From Siniperca chuatsi (lineage: Eukaryota; Chordata; Actinopteri; Centrarchiformes; Sinipercidae), in assembly GCF_020085105.1 (NCBI RefSeq), contig NC_058046.1:33207392-33271391 (forward strand): 64,000 bases of DNA. The letters are read 5' to 3'. Numbering within the stretch: position 1 is the first letter of the stretch; the number at the start of each line of letters is the position of its first letter. Positions 31,631 to 38,899 of the stretch are shown here, in pieces. Made by a program: the position numbers and the translations under genes. A model generated the notes under the pieces. The model was given only the letters and a program-made list of their open reading frames with translations, was not told where the DNA came from and made no database searches.

Positions 31631-34164
31631 CACAAGAAATCAAAATACTGAATCCTGCGTCATATCTTGCCCGGCCAGTCGCGCAGGTCAAGAGCCACTT
31701 CTCAGGGTAAACAAAATGAACAAATGCAGTGATTCACAGATGCCTGGTGCAGTATATAGTCTATAGAGTCAGTCTCAGGTCCAGCACGCTACTGGATATA
31801 AAGGGGAGAGCATAATTAATCAACTCGACACAGCTGTCACAATTAGCTCTCCCTGACTCTGTTTACCTGAGCCACTGCCCCACCTTGGACTGCAGGAGGA
31901 AACTAGAGGTGATCTGAACTGGACTTTGAGCCACTATGCCACCTTCAGACAAGAAAAATATTTCTACTAAATGTCACCTGGGCAGTTCCCCTTGCTTAAG
32001 GAATTTTCTTGAAATGAGAGTAGGACAGACTGCTGTACTAAGATCAAAGAAATTACACTGAAATTCTTGATTATCATTGATCATGATAAGATTCGACTCA
32101 AGTAATTGCTGATATCTGTGGATATGGAAACTCTGCTAGCCTAACACGGCAGCGGCGGATGGCCGCCAACCCTGGTTCTGCCCCAGGTTTCTGCCTCTTA
32201 AAAGGAATAGTTTTTTTTTTTTCTTGTCACTGTCGCTAAGTAACCAAACTAACCAAACCCATGTTTCGCAGTGCTGGGTGTAAATTAAAAAAAAATAAAA
32301 CCACAGTAAAACAATAAAATCCCCTATTGTCTTGAGCTGCTTTTATTGCCCTCTGGTGGGACAATACAGGTCTGAACTGAGCTGAACTGTTTGACTCCCC
32401 TCTTTCAAAGTCTTACCTGTTTCTCTGAACCTGTATGCGCTCTTTATAGAGTTTCTTGACAGGACTGTCCCATTAAAGGATGCCATTATCATTGTGCCAG
32501 CACACCACTTATCTAAATAAAAACAGCAGTATTGTTTTATTCTCTGTGCAGGCGTGTATCTGACTCCCTTCGGCAACGTGTGTTGAAAAGTCAACTAGTC
32601 TCCCTCGCTTCACGTCAGAGGAACTTGGTGGAGATCCTCCAGAAGCAAATGCATTTGGTAGAGGTGTATGTAACCATGAAGGCCACAGTTTCCACTCAGC
32701 CTCCCAACCATCGAGGCAGTACAGTAGTGAGACAGCAGCCAGATCACTTCTCAACTCCAGCTTCCACACCAGCCTCTCCTAAAGCTAGAGCAACACACAG
32801 CTGGAATCAAGACAGTCAAAGGAAGGAAAGCCACAGACCAGTTACACAGGGCGGCCCGTTAAGATCGGCACCTCCAAACAATGCCGAGGGCCTTGTGGTG
32901 CCCAGGCATCCTGCTCCGTTACTAACCCAAGGGAAGAAGGCTCCCACACACACTGATGTGCTGAACAAGAAAGCCAGCAGATGTCAGAGCATGGCCCCAC
33001 AACCAGGAAATACTTTACAACACATTAACTTTCAGATGAAAGGAAATAATGCACTGATACTGACAAGAACTGCGGACAACAGCAGACAGCTCTCTAAGCT
33101 CATACAGACGGGAGTCGTGCCATCTGGAAGTGCTGTACAGCTGTTGTTGAAGGTCAGACGAAGCTCTTCTCATGAAACCTATTTCATCCGTATGTAACAG
33201 CTTGTTCTCTTTAGAGTTGTCAACAACCTGAAATAAATAAACCTATGTCTTGACAAGAACGGAGATAATTACACTTTCATGGATACAGACAACACCTTAC
33301 TTTTAGAAAATGTCCTCAAAATCCCAACTGTCTGGTACTGCAGTGAGTGCCAGTTATGACCAGTAAGAGTTACTGGCTGCCATTTTACAAGTTATATATC
33401 AGCAGGGCACTGGACATCGAGTGGCTGATAAACCTTTCCTCTGCAATTGTTTTAAAAAGGCAATAACTGACTACTGAAACTACTGTCATTCCACTTTGCT
33501 ACAACACGTGATACAGCAGTACTGGCAAAATAGGCTGCCAGTACTGCTGTCATTCAAAGAAACCAGTTTCAGTGAATTAAGAAAACAACCAGTTTGTCTT
33601 GCCTCGGCAGGGTCACTGGCACCTTGCTCATGTGCTGGGTGATGGCTCGATAAAGGACAGGAAAGGCAAGTTTCACCTGGCTCCAGAACGCTGGCTGGAA
33701 TCTATCCTTGGTAACAACATCCCTGTCACTTCAGCGTACGCCTGGGACAAGGTTAGACTCCAGGCTGCCTTAATCTCATCACAACACTCAAAGCATACTC
33801 ACACAAACAGCTTTAGGCCACGTTCAGACGCAGAAAAAACCACTGTGCCGTGTTTTGGCATCTGATAAGCCTTCAAACTCATGGCTCTATTACTCTGACT
33901 GGCCTTCCTGGATTGTATTTCATTGTTTCACCACCAGTACCTGGAACAACACAACCACAACAAATCAGACCTTTGCTTTCACCATTAGTCCCTTTCAACA
34001 TGAATCCATTCATGTTCTCACGAGACACAAACTTTCAAATTAGCACCACCCTCAGGACAAAATTTCGATTACTAGTCCCCCTTCAAATGTAATGTGTGAT
34101 AAACATCGTAGCCTCTAAAAGTTGGTAGCTTGGCTTTGGCTTGACTTGGTGTGTGTGTGTATTT

Positions 34165-34210
<46 letters not shown>

Positions 34211-35251
34211 AAACCTTCTGTTTCTATGTACAAGTTTTAAGAATAGCTTTGCTAAAGCAGCACGCCTGTTAATTCCAGCTTGTTAGAGGCATTATTGTGC
34301 TTTGACACTGAAACAGCAACCTGTTGATGTTTAAATCTGCATAGATTTTAATGCTCAGCTTCCTGTTTCTTTCACCAATGACTGCTGACTTCTTCTATTC
34401 GTATTTAACTATTGCTCAGAGGGACAGAGGGATCTTTGTCTCTTTCTGCCCTTTCAGTTGCCTGCCAGTAGCGCTCTGTGGTGACAGGGCAAGGCACAGC
34501 ATTAGGCTGTAAATTATTGAGTGCTCACAGTAGAGCTGTGCACCAGCTCTCTAACTCTTCCATCTTACTGAGATCAGCGTAGTGCTACAGAGGCCTGTTT
34601 AATGGCTGCAGGGTCATTAAACATTAAACATGACATATATAAACATGTCGAAGGTGTTAAAAGATATTTCTGATGAACTCCTCCCCCTGTTTGCCCAGGT
34701 GACGTACAGAGACAAACCTTTGTCTTATTACTTAGTGAACATGGAGGCTGAAGGAAACACACCACAGACACATCCTGAGGATGATGCTCAACGCTGCAGG
34801 GCCGGTTCTTCTCAGGAGGCGCCGATCACAGGTCTGTTGTTCCAGTAACCCACATACGTCCTGCCTTTGACATTTCCTTCAGAACAACTCAAACAAATGC
34901 AGGCAGGCAGCCACTGAAGCGTGGCTTTTTCCAGGTCAATAATTAATTACCTGCCTCATACGTCTCCCACCTGGAGTTTTTCTGGGCACAGTTGCAAACA
35001 GCCTCATTAAATTGAATTGCACATTTATTTTGAAAAGGGACTTCATATGTATAGCATAGTTCTGAATGTATTTGAATGCCTTTTCTGTTTCTGCAGAGGC
35101 AGTCAGCTTGAACCGTCTAATGAAAATCAAAATAATCCGTTTGCTGGATGATGAGGAGCTACTGCCAAACGCTATAATGGACGGCTACTGGGAGAAGCTC
35201 TTGAAGAAAGACTTTTCAGAGTCTGAAGACTGGGGGAGTGAATTATTATAA
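12813..35251 (+). CDS. ankrd31: ANKRD31: ankyrin-repeat, coiled-coil and RAMA-domain meiotic protein (about 23 exons)
   Basis: In mammals ANKRD31 binds REC114 and controls where and when meiotic DNA double-strand breaks form. Exons with matching AG/GT borders and phases are 12813-13072 (start uncertain), 14222-14304, 15664-15858, 15958-16100, 16213-16381, 18784-19125, 19204-19346, 19439-19586, 19685-19743, 19980-20199, 20650-20960, 21027-about 21075 (tentative), 23222-23503, 24407-24568, 24706-24848, 25619-25793, 29402-29553, 29725-29821, 31045-31141, 32552-33152, 33611-33751, 34699-34831 and 35097-35251. That is about 1,400 codons, against about 1,870 in human. Order: N-terminal region, three ankyrin triplets, coiled coil, RAMA domain, acidic C-terminal tail. 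The position between hmgcr (head to head) and gcnt4 (same strand) matches human. Uncertain points are the true N-terminus and the 20960-23222 junction. Confidence 0.9.
13480..13815. mobile_element. MITE with CACTATATAGTG palindromes in ankrd31 intron
   Basis: The left edge contains TATTCACTATTTAGAC and ACTATATAGTGTGT. The right edge contains the inverse, ACACACTATATAGTGGAGTG followed by TATAGTGAATAGTGAG. The inverted arrangement marks a short fold-back-type element without coding capacity. Exact ends were not determined. Confidence 0.45.
15664..16381 (+). CDS. ankrd31: ankrd31 ankyrin triplet 1 (three exons)
   Basis: Exon 15664-15858 encodes a linker and repeat 1 ([20 protein letters not shown]). 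Exon 15958-16100 encodes repeat 2 and the start of repeat 3 ([20 protein letters not shown], then [14 protein letters not shown]). Exon 16213-16381 completes repeat 3 ([19 protein letters not shown]). The TPLH and GA..N motifs are canonical ankyrin features used for protein binding. Phases are 1-1-0-1. The 143-bp middle exon is nearly identical to 19204-19346, indicating duplication. Confidence 0.9.
16395..18075 (+). mobile_element. Broken non-LTR retrotransposon (I/Nimb-like LINE) inside ankrd31 intron
   Basis: The fragment encodes reverse-transcriptase blocks [10 protein letters not shown] (about 16550), [16 protein letters not shown] (about 16911), GVRQGCN (about 17085) and [15 protein letters not shown] (about 17215), then a C-terminal [16 protein letters not shown] block. 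These are separated by frameshifts and stops (TGA at 17106, TAA at 17130). The 3' tail runs to about 18075. The YADD active site is visible but the copy is dead. Assignment to the I/Nimb group is from motif style only. It separates the two duplicated ankyrin triplets. Confidence 0.7.
18076..18783. other. ankrd31 intron remainder; repeat-like, no exon
   Basis: The segment 18300-18620 looks like interspersed repeat DNA (purine-rich, with no open frame of known type). The intron ends in the acceptor TCGTCTGCAG at 18783. I see no gene. Confidence 0.4.
18784..19586 (+). CDS. ankrd31: ankrd31 ankyrin triplet 2 (three exons, duplicate of triplet 1)
   Basis: Exon 18784-19125 has a 70-residue Ser/Asn-rich linker, then [20 protein letters not shown]. 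Exon 19204-19346 has [20 protein letters not shown] and [15 protein letters not shown]. Exon 19439-19586 has [19 protein letters not shown]. Exon lengths and phases mirror triplet 1 (the middle exon is 143 bp in both), and long runs of nucleotides are identical between the middle exons. The frame enters with one base left from 16381 (GCA G|TT GCA). Confidence 0.9.
19685..23503 (+). CDS. ankrd31: ankrd31 linker exons between ankyrin triplets 2 and 3
   Basis: Supported exons are 19685-19743, 19980-20199, 20650-20960 and 23222-23503. They encode low-complexity, acidic, Ser/Pro-rich sequence with no named domain (for example [20 protein letters not shown]). Exon 20650-20960 ends ATG|GTTTAA in phase 0, while 23222 needs a phase-1 partner. 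A small exon 21027-21075 (CCCAGGA|GTGAAA) would repair the phase, as would an internal donor at CTTG|GTGATA in the preceding exon. Transcript data are needed to choose. Confidence 0.6.
21076..23221. other. ankrd31 intron, 2.1 kb; no recognised element
   Basis: There is an orphan exon-like block at 21513-21582 (see findings). Otherwise I see no recognisable gene, long repeat or RNA gene in this AT-rich stretch. Confidence 0.4.
23537..24305. mobile_element. Fold-back element with long inverted arms (about 0.77 kb) in ankrd31 intron
   Basis: The outer left edge (CAGCAGCGTTTTGTTGCCAC then CATGAC) matches the inverted right edge (GCAGCGTATTGCTGCCACCA then TTAC). Inside, words such as CTTGTTATAA, TTTACAAGAAAC, ACCAAAT.ATTCAGT and CACTTTATCTT recur in inverted order around a centre near 23.9 kb. 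Each arm is roughly 300 bp with moderate divergence. It has no ORF and lies 34 bp after the donor of exon 23222-23503. Confidence 0.65.
24407..25793 (+). CDS. ankrd31: ankrd31 ankyrin triplet 3 (three exons)
   Basis: Exon 24407-24568 carries [20 protein letters not shown]. Exon 24706-24848 (143 bp again) carries [20 protein letters not shown], then [15 protein letters not shown]. Exon 25619-25793 carries [19 protein letters not shown]. The architecture equals triplets 1 and 2, but the sequence is clearly more diverged, as expected for the ancient second triplet of ANKRD31. Phases join from 23503 (one base left) and on to 29402. Confidence 0.9.
26059..28420 (-). mobile_element. Composite of degraded L2/Maui-type LINE fragments (reverse orientation) in ankrd31 intron
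   Basis: The stretch starts with a reverse 3' tail (TTTATTTATATAGCACCAAT at about 26196, shared with copies near 44.5, 45.2 and 58.4 kb). It continues with LINE UTR/ORF2 debris and ends with a recognisable minus-strand RT piece at 27855-28064 ([15 protein letters not shown] then [10 protein letters not shown], normally YADD). Numerous stops show it is dead. A simple (ATA/GGT) tract at 26360-26460 is embedded in it. Confidence 0.6.
28714..28745. repeat. (CA)n microsatellite
   Basis: About 16 uninterrupted CA units lie in an ankrd31 intron. Confidence 0.9.
29402..29821 (+). CDS. ankrd31: ankrd31 exons after the third ankyrin triplet
   Basis: Exon 29402-29553 (TTTCTTTCAG|GTGAC ... GATAAT|GTGAGA) is Ser/Asp-rich. 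Exon 29725-29821 (TTTTTACAG|CTGAG ... GATGCAG|GTAGAG) encodes [20 protein letters not shown]. Phases run 1-0-1 and connect cleanly to 25793 and 31045. I recognise no domain. Confidence 0.75.
29853..30125 (-). mobile_element. LINE 3' tail copy (same family as 5.28-6.8 kb, opposite orientation)
   Basis: The segment reads TTTATTTATATAGTCCAATT, then GTACAGCATACGACACCCTC, GGAAGAGCAGCAGAGGAGGG and GTACAGTATGGACAATCAGG. These are the reverse complement of words found at 6.0-6.8 kb. It starts just downstream of the 29821 donor. Confidence 0.6.
30134..30600 (+). repeat. Unclassified interspersed repeat with promoter-like words
   Basis: A T-rich sequence contains CACCTGTGTATTTAAGTCTG followed by further pyrimidine-rich text. 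It resembles an LTR or DNA-element promoter of a fish repeat but I cannot name it. There is no ORF. Confidence 0.3.
31045..33152 (+). CDS. ankrd31: ankrd31 coiled-coil exon and large Ser/Pro/Gln-rich exon
   Basis: Exon 31045-31141 encodes the helical segment [20 protein letters not shown] then HKYR. It joins in phase (TACCG|GTCAGT to TGTGCAG|GCGTGT) to the 601-bp exon 32552-33152, which opens with [20 protein letters not shown] then [12 protein letters not shown]. This is a conserved coiled-coil region of ANKRD31. About 130 residues of disordered Pro/Gln/Ser-rich sequence follow, then the first strand-helix of the RAMA domain ([20 protein letters not shown]). Confidence 0.88.
31598..31626. 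repeat. (CA)n microsatellite
   Basis: About 14 CA units lie in the intron between the two coiled-coil exons. Confidence 0.9.
32120..32235 (+). mobile_element. L2/Maui LINE 3'-end fragment (forward orientation)
   Basis: It contains GGCGGATGGCCGCCAACCCT, GTTTCTGCCTCTTAAAAGGA and CTTGTCACTGTCGCTAAG. These are the reverse complement of the motif block in the copies at 44.65, 45.35 and 58.5 kb. Confidence 0.55.
33080..34740 (+). CDS. ankrd31: ankrd31 RAMA domain, split over three exons
   Basis: The domain is assembled from the end of exon 32552-33152 ([10 protein letters not shown]), all of 33611-33751 ([20 protein letters not shown], then the [10 protein letters not shown] and AYAWDKV blocks) and the start of 34699-34831 ([13 protein letters not shown]). 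The pattern (G..PSG, then ..DG.I, F..P..W, and a W.K strand near the end) fits the RAMA (restriction/adenine-methylase associated) fold known at this position in ANKRD31. By inference it is a protein- or nucleic-acid-recognition module. All junctions are phase 0 with good splice sites. Confidence 0.88.
34150..34208. repeat. Compound palindromic microsatellite (GT)n-(AT)n-(AC)n
   Basis: GT units at 34150-34160, AT units at about 34166-34188 and AC units at 34189-34208 are self-complementary around the AT core. The tract lies in an ankrd31 intron between two RAMA exons. Confidence 0.9.
34699..35251 (+). CDS. ankrd31: ankrd31 C-terminal exons (REC114-binding tail)
   Basis: Exon 34699-34831 ends GATCACAG|GTCTGT. 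Exon 35097-35251 (TTTCTGCAG|AGGCAG) encodes [30 protein letters not shown] and an acidic finish, then TAA. In mammals the extreme C-terminus of ANKRD31 binds the REC114 PH domain; this tail has the same character (..DDEELLP..IMD.YW). An ATTAAA hexamer at 35469-35474 is a possible poly(A) signal. Confidence 0.85.
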
Positions 35252-35699
35252 GTAGCTCTCCCCACATTTTGTCCATGACTGTGTTTGTTTTGAGAATTTT
35301 ACTTTGTGATTGTGGTAAATGTGACTTTCACTGAGACTCAAAAACCACCAATAGGATTGGAAAGTACTTCAGAGTATTCATTTTTCTTCGTTCTGTTCCC
35401 ATATTGCACAGGCTTGTTGTTCTTATGTATTTGTACTTCAGGTTTCATGCTGTAACCGTTGGTGTCAGATTAAAAACTACATCCCTAAACACTCTTTTCT
35501 TAAAGGTGTGTGTGAGCGTTGCTCAGGGACCTGCAGTGTTTGCACGGTAAAATGGGATCTTTTGAACAGTTCCATTCCGTTTCCAAAGGGGTCTGGTGTC
35601 AGCTGCAAACTGTACGCAGACAAGGCTGCACATGGACGCACTGATGAGTAGCTGTGTTGAAGATATGACCAGCTTTGTCTAAGCTTGGCTGTGCTTAAT

Positions 35700-36010
35700 C
35701 ATTAGCGAGCGGGTCGTAAATGTATCGGCAGTGGGCGGACTACCTCCGGGACTCTCCCCCCGGCCACTCCTCTCTGAACAGTCGCTCCAGTCCGCGATGG
35801 AGCCTCGGACATAACGGACCGCCGGGTAAGTCTGCTGCTCCCTCTCCTTCCCCCTCTTCTTCCCCCTCTCCTTCCTATGTGCGGTTGCAGGAGCGGGCTG
35901 CCGCTTACTGTGCAGAAAGTATCCCGGGATAGACGGGGCACCGCGCCGTGCCTCGGCCCGTGACTCCCCGCTGAAGGGGGGCTGCCGGTAAACCCACCGA
36001 GGGGTTTCTT
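35700..36010 (+). promoter_or_regulatory. gcnt4 CpG-rich promoter and probable first 5' UTR exon (donor at 35826)
   Basis: GC-rich, CpG-dense DNA begins about 450 bp after the ankrd31 stop. A near-consensus donor (GCCGG|GTAAGT, exon end 35825) lies in it, as does a pyrimidine-rich run. A 5' UTR exon here could splice to the gcnt4 coding exon (acceptor TTGTTCCCAG at 36590). The overlapping open frames on both strands are of low complexity and are not supported as proteins. Confidence 0.45.
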
Positions 36011-36020
36011 TCCGACTGAG

Positions 36021-36205
36021 ATGGAAAGCAGCTTTCCCAGTTGCATCGAATTTGTTATGGTATTGCTGTTTCTTCTCTTTGCTTTGTGTGTGTTGTTTTT
36101 AATCTTACACAAGAAATGTTTCGCATCATATCCAGGTTCTTATGTGGACCTGTGGGAGAAGCTCGCATGGCATGAGGACTGCTCAAAGACAACTTTGAGA
36201 GCAAG
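36021..36205 (+). CDS. Possible alternative N-terminal exon of gcnt4 (transmembrane, in frame)
   Basis: The ATG at 36021 has a good context (GAGATGG). The frame encodes 61 residues with a strong hydrophobic run (FVMVLLFLLFALCVLFLIL), then reaches a donor GCAAG|GTAATT at 36205. Spliced to the acceptor at 36590, AG+A makes one Arg codon and reading continues directly into the gcnt4 ATG at 36592. This may be chance, with the region being 5' UTR carrying an upstream ORF. Vertebrate GCNT4 normally starts at the downstream MKI. Confidence 0.35.
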
Positions 36206-36591
36206 GTAATTTCGACCAGAAACAGGTCATTTTATTTATTTGACTTGCTTCCTAAACACAATCAGGAAGACAAACACATGAAGAAACAAAAACAAAGAAA
36301 TAGGAAGTAAAGTGCTTGAGGAGAAGAGAGACTGTCTGTGAATCTAAATGATTGACTTGGCCTACCTTCCAGTAAACTGTGCTCAAACTCTTCCATTAAT
36401 CTAACGATAACTATAAGTGTATTACAGTAATACAATAATGATAATTCAAGTTATTCCGTCACTTATTTTAAATGATATTTAAAAACTTTATGATATGATA
36501 TTTATTATATTTAACTTCTCACGCCTACTGTACCTACAGTAGTTACTGCATAACACAGCCGGGTGTCTTTTTTTATCCCTTTGTTCCCAGA

Positions 36592-37881
36592 ATGAAAATA
36601 AGATGTGCCCACTACATACATAGATTGAGACACAGGTGCTTCCTGTTTTCTCTGTCTCTGCTGGTGGTCTGTCTGCTCAAGCTGGTCCACATTAAAGTGA
36701 CGGTGAGGGACAGCGTCTACATTGAGCCCTATGGAGTCACTGTCAGCTCGTCCGGAATCCACAACCACAGGTATGATGTCAACTGCACTGCCATCTACGA
36801 GCTTGACCCTGTGGAGATAGGCAAAGCTTTTGAGATAAAACGGAAAGTCATTGTTGACGTGGATGATGATAGCACTGTGAGTTTGACCTCAGACTGTCAA
36901 ATATTTATCAAAACAAGGGGTTACAATGAGGTTCCAGTGTCGGCTCCAGAGCGGAGCTTCCCACTGGCTTACTCCCTGGTGGTGCATAAGAATGCACCCA
37001 TGGTGGAGCGTATTCTTCATGCCATCTATGCACCTCATAACATCTATTGCATTCACTATGATCAGAAGTCCTCTCCAGCATTTATAAAGGCCATTCAAAA
37101 TGTGGCTCAGTGCACTCCAAATGTGTTCATTGCCTCAAAATTGGAGTCTGTGGAATATGCCCACATCAGCAGGCTTAATGCCGACCTAAACTGTCTCTCT
37201 GACCTGCTAAGGTCAGAGGTCAAGTGGAAGTATGTCATCAACCTGTGTGGCCAGGACTTTCCTCTTAAGTCAAACTATGAGCTGGTAATGGAGCTGAAGC
37301 AGCTGAATGGCAGTAACATGCTGGAGTCCAGCCGGCCCAGTGAACTCAAGAAACAGCGTTTCAGCTTCCAGCATGAGCTGAAAAACGTGCCTTATGAGTA
37401 CCGTCGCATTCCCGTCAAAACCACAGTGGCCAAAGATGATCCTCCTCACGGCATCGAGATGTTCATCGGGAGTGCATATTTTGTGCTGTCAAGGGATTTT
37501 GTGAATCACATTAGCAGCAGCCAGGTGGCAAAGGACTTTCTGGCATGGTCTGCTGACACATACTCACCAGATGAGCACTTCTGGGCCACCTTTGTCAGGG
37601 TCCCTGGAGTGCCTGGACACATTCCCAGGTCAGAAGCAGACATTACAGATCTGAGGAGTAAGACAAGACTAGTCAAATGGAACTATTTAGAAGGAAATCT
37701 TTACCCAGCCTGCACGGGTACACACATGAGGAGTGTTTGCATCTACGGAGCTGCTGAACTTCGCTGGCTCCTCAACTATGGCCACTGGTTTGCTAACAAA
37801 TTTGACCCCAAAGTGGACCCGATCCTGATTAAGTGTTTGGAGGAAAAGCTGCTGGAAAAACGTCAATACGTGCAAACATGA
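36592..37881 (+). CDS. gcnt4: Beta-1,6-N-acetylglucosaminyltransferase 4 (core 2 type)
   Basis: This Golgi enzyme adds GlcNAc in beta-1,6 linkage to O-glycan core 1, making the core 2 branch (GT14 / 'Branch' family). The single coding exon gives 429 residues (human about 453). The topology is type II: a short basic N-terminus, a signal anchor at about residues 16-34 ([19 protein letters not shown]), then the lumenal catalytic domain from about 120. Family blocks visible are [19 protein letters not shown] (128-146), [11 protein letters not shown] (151-161), [16 protein letters not shown] (213-228) and [12 protein letters not shown] (322-333) with the presumed catalytic Glu 328. The usual cysteines are present. 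N-glycosylation sequons are at Asn64 and Asn239. The C-terminus is slightly shorter than human. Sequence and position next to ankrd31 support GCNT4 over GCNT1 or GCNT3. Confidence 0.95.
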   Translation: MKIRCAHYIHRLRHRCFLFSLSLLVVCLLKLVHIKVTVRDSVYIEPYGVTVSSSGIHNHRYDVNCTAIYELDPVEIGKAFEIKRKVIVDVDDDSTVSLTSDCQIFIKTRGYNEVPVSAPERSFPLAYSLVVHKNAPMVERILHAIYAPHNIYCIHYDQKSSPAFIKAIQNVAQCTPNVFIASKLESVEYAHISRLNADLNCLSDLLRSEVKWKYVINLCGQDFPLKSNYELVMELKQLNGSNMLESSRPSELKKQRFSFQHELKNVPYEYRRIPVKTTVAKDDPPHGIEMFIGSAYFVLSRDFVNHISSSQVAKDFLAWSADTYSPDEHFWATFVRVPGVPGHIPRSEADITDLRSKTRLVKWNYLEGNLYPACTGTHMRSVCIYGAAELRWLLNYGHWFANKFDPKVDPILIKCLEEKLLEKRQYVQT

Positions 37882-37964
37882 TACTGAAGGAAAAAGGGAA
37901 TGTGATAAGGAGAGGAGAGAGTAGGTCCAGTATTTTCATGTTATTAGGCAAAGGTGCAAAATTA

Positions 37965-38418
37965 CAGAAATGGAAAGTAACAAAGTACATCTAGTAGATT
38001 ACTGTACTTAAGTATAATTTTGATATGCAGGCACTTTACTTGAGTATTTTCATTTTGTTCAATTCTACTACCTATTTCATTGGAAAATATTGAACTTAGT
38101 GTATGACATTTGTCTGATGGCTTCTAATTATTTTGCAGATTAAGATTTCTCAAGCAAACACATGATAGCATAAAATGTACACTGCTATAGTTTAAACTAC
38201 CTGACAGTATATGGAGAGGCAACATTAAAACATTTCATCAGTAATGTATCAGTAATTTAACACTGAAGGGGATCCTTCTTCAAAATGAGTTCTTTTACTT
38301 TTGTTGAAAAGGTATATTTTCCTAATATTTCTAAATATTGATTGCTGGACTTTTACTTTTAATTAATTATTTTACAGTGTGGTATTGCTAAGGGATTTGA
38401 ATTCTCTTTCCAACTCTG
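37965..38418. mobile_element. hAT-like MITE in the gcnt4 3' UTR region
   Basis: It starts CAGAAATGGAAAGTAACAAA and ends TTTGAATTCTCTTTCCAACT then CTG, imperfectly inverted, with the internal words ACTTTACTTGAGTATTTTCA. It is the same family as the copy at 9951, and there is no ORF. Confidence 0.55.
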
Positions 38419-38840
38419 CTAGATTATGCCATCCTGCCGCAGTAGGATACTGCACTCAGCAAAAAATGGCCTTTTCGCATTATTTTATCAATTCTAATCA
38501 TTGTCAGTCTGTAACTTTCACTGACCACACAGGGAGTTTAATCAGTAACAGAAGGAAATGAAAAAGTGCTTATGTCTAAAAGAACAATGGGTTATTTCAG
38601 GAAACACCATCCTAAAAACAAATGCCACTTGATATCACATCCAAAAACAGTGTCCATGTTGTTCCAGAGACTGCTCCTATACTGAGAGCAGAAATGCCAA
38701 AGACTTATGTTGTTCTCATGTGTTCTGTAAATTCAATGCTCCATCAAGTTTTTTTGTTTTAGTCATGAAGATAGCAATTGATTTGAACAAATTTAGATTA
38801 ATATGAAAGCTTGTGATCTCTGATGATTTATTTATTCCTG

Positions 38841-38846
38841 AATAAA
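38841..38846 (+). terminator. Candidate gcnt4 poly(A) signal AATAAA
   Basis: AATAAA lies 960 bp after the gcnt4 stop in AT-rich sequence, giving a 3' UTR that includes the MITE. No transcript evidence is available. Confidence 0.4.
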
Positions 38847-38899
38847 ATTATGATGCTTCTTATTGGTTGTTTGGCCTGTCAGCAATAATCTATTGTAGT

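Noticed and set aside
35702..36112. 136-codon minus-strand ORF opposite the gcnt4 promoter
   Set aside because: It is a CpG-rich, Arg/Gly low-complexity shadow frame with no motif.
36889..37098. Minus-strand ORFs inside gcnt4
   Set aside because: They are shadow frames of the conserved gcnt4 coding exon.
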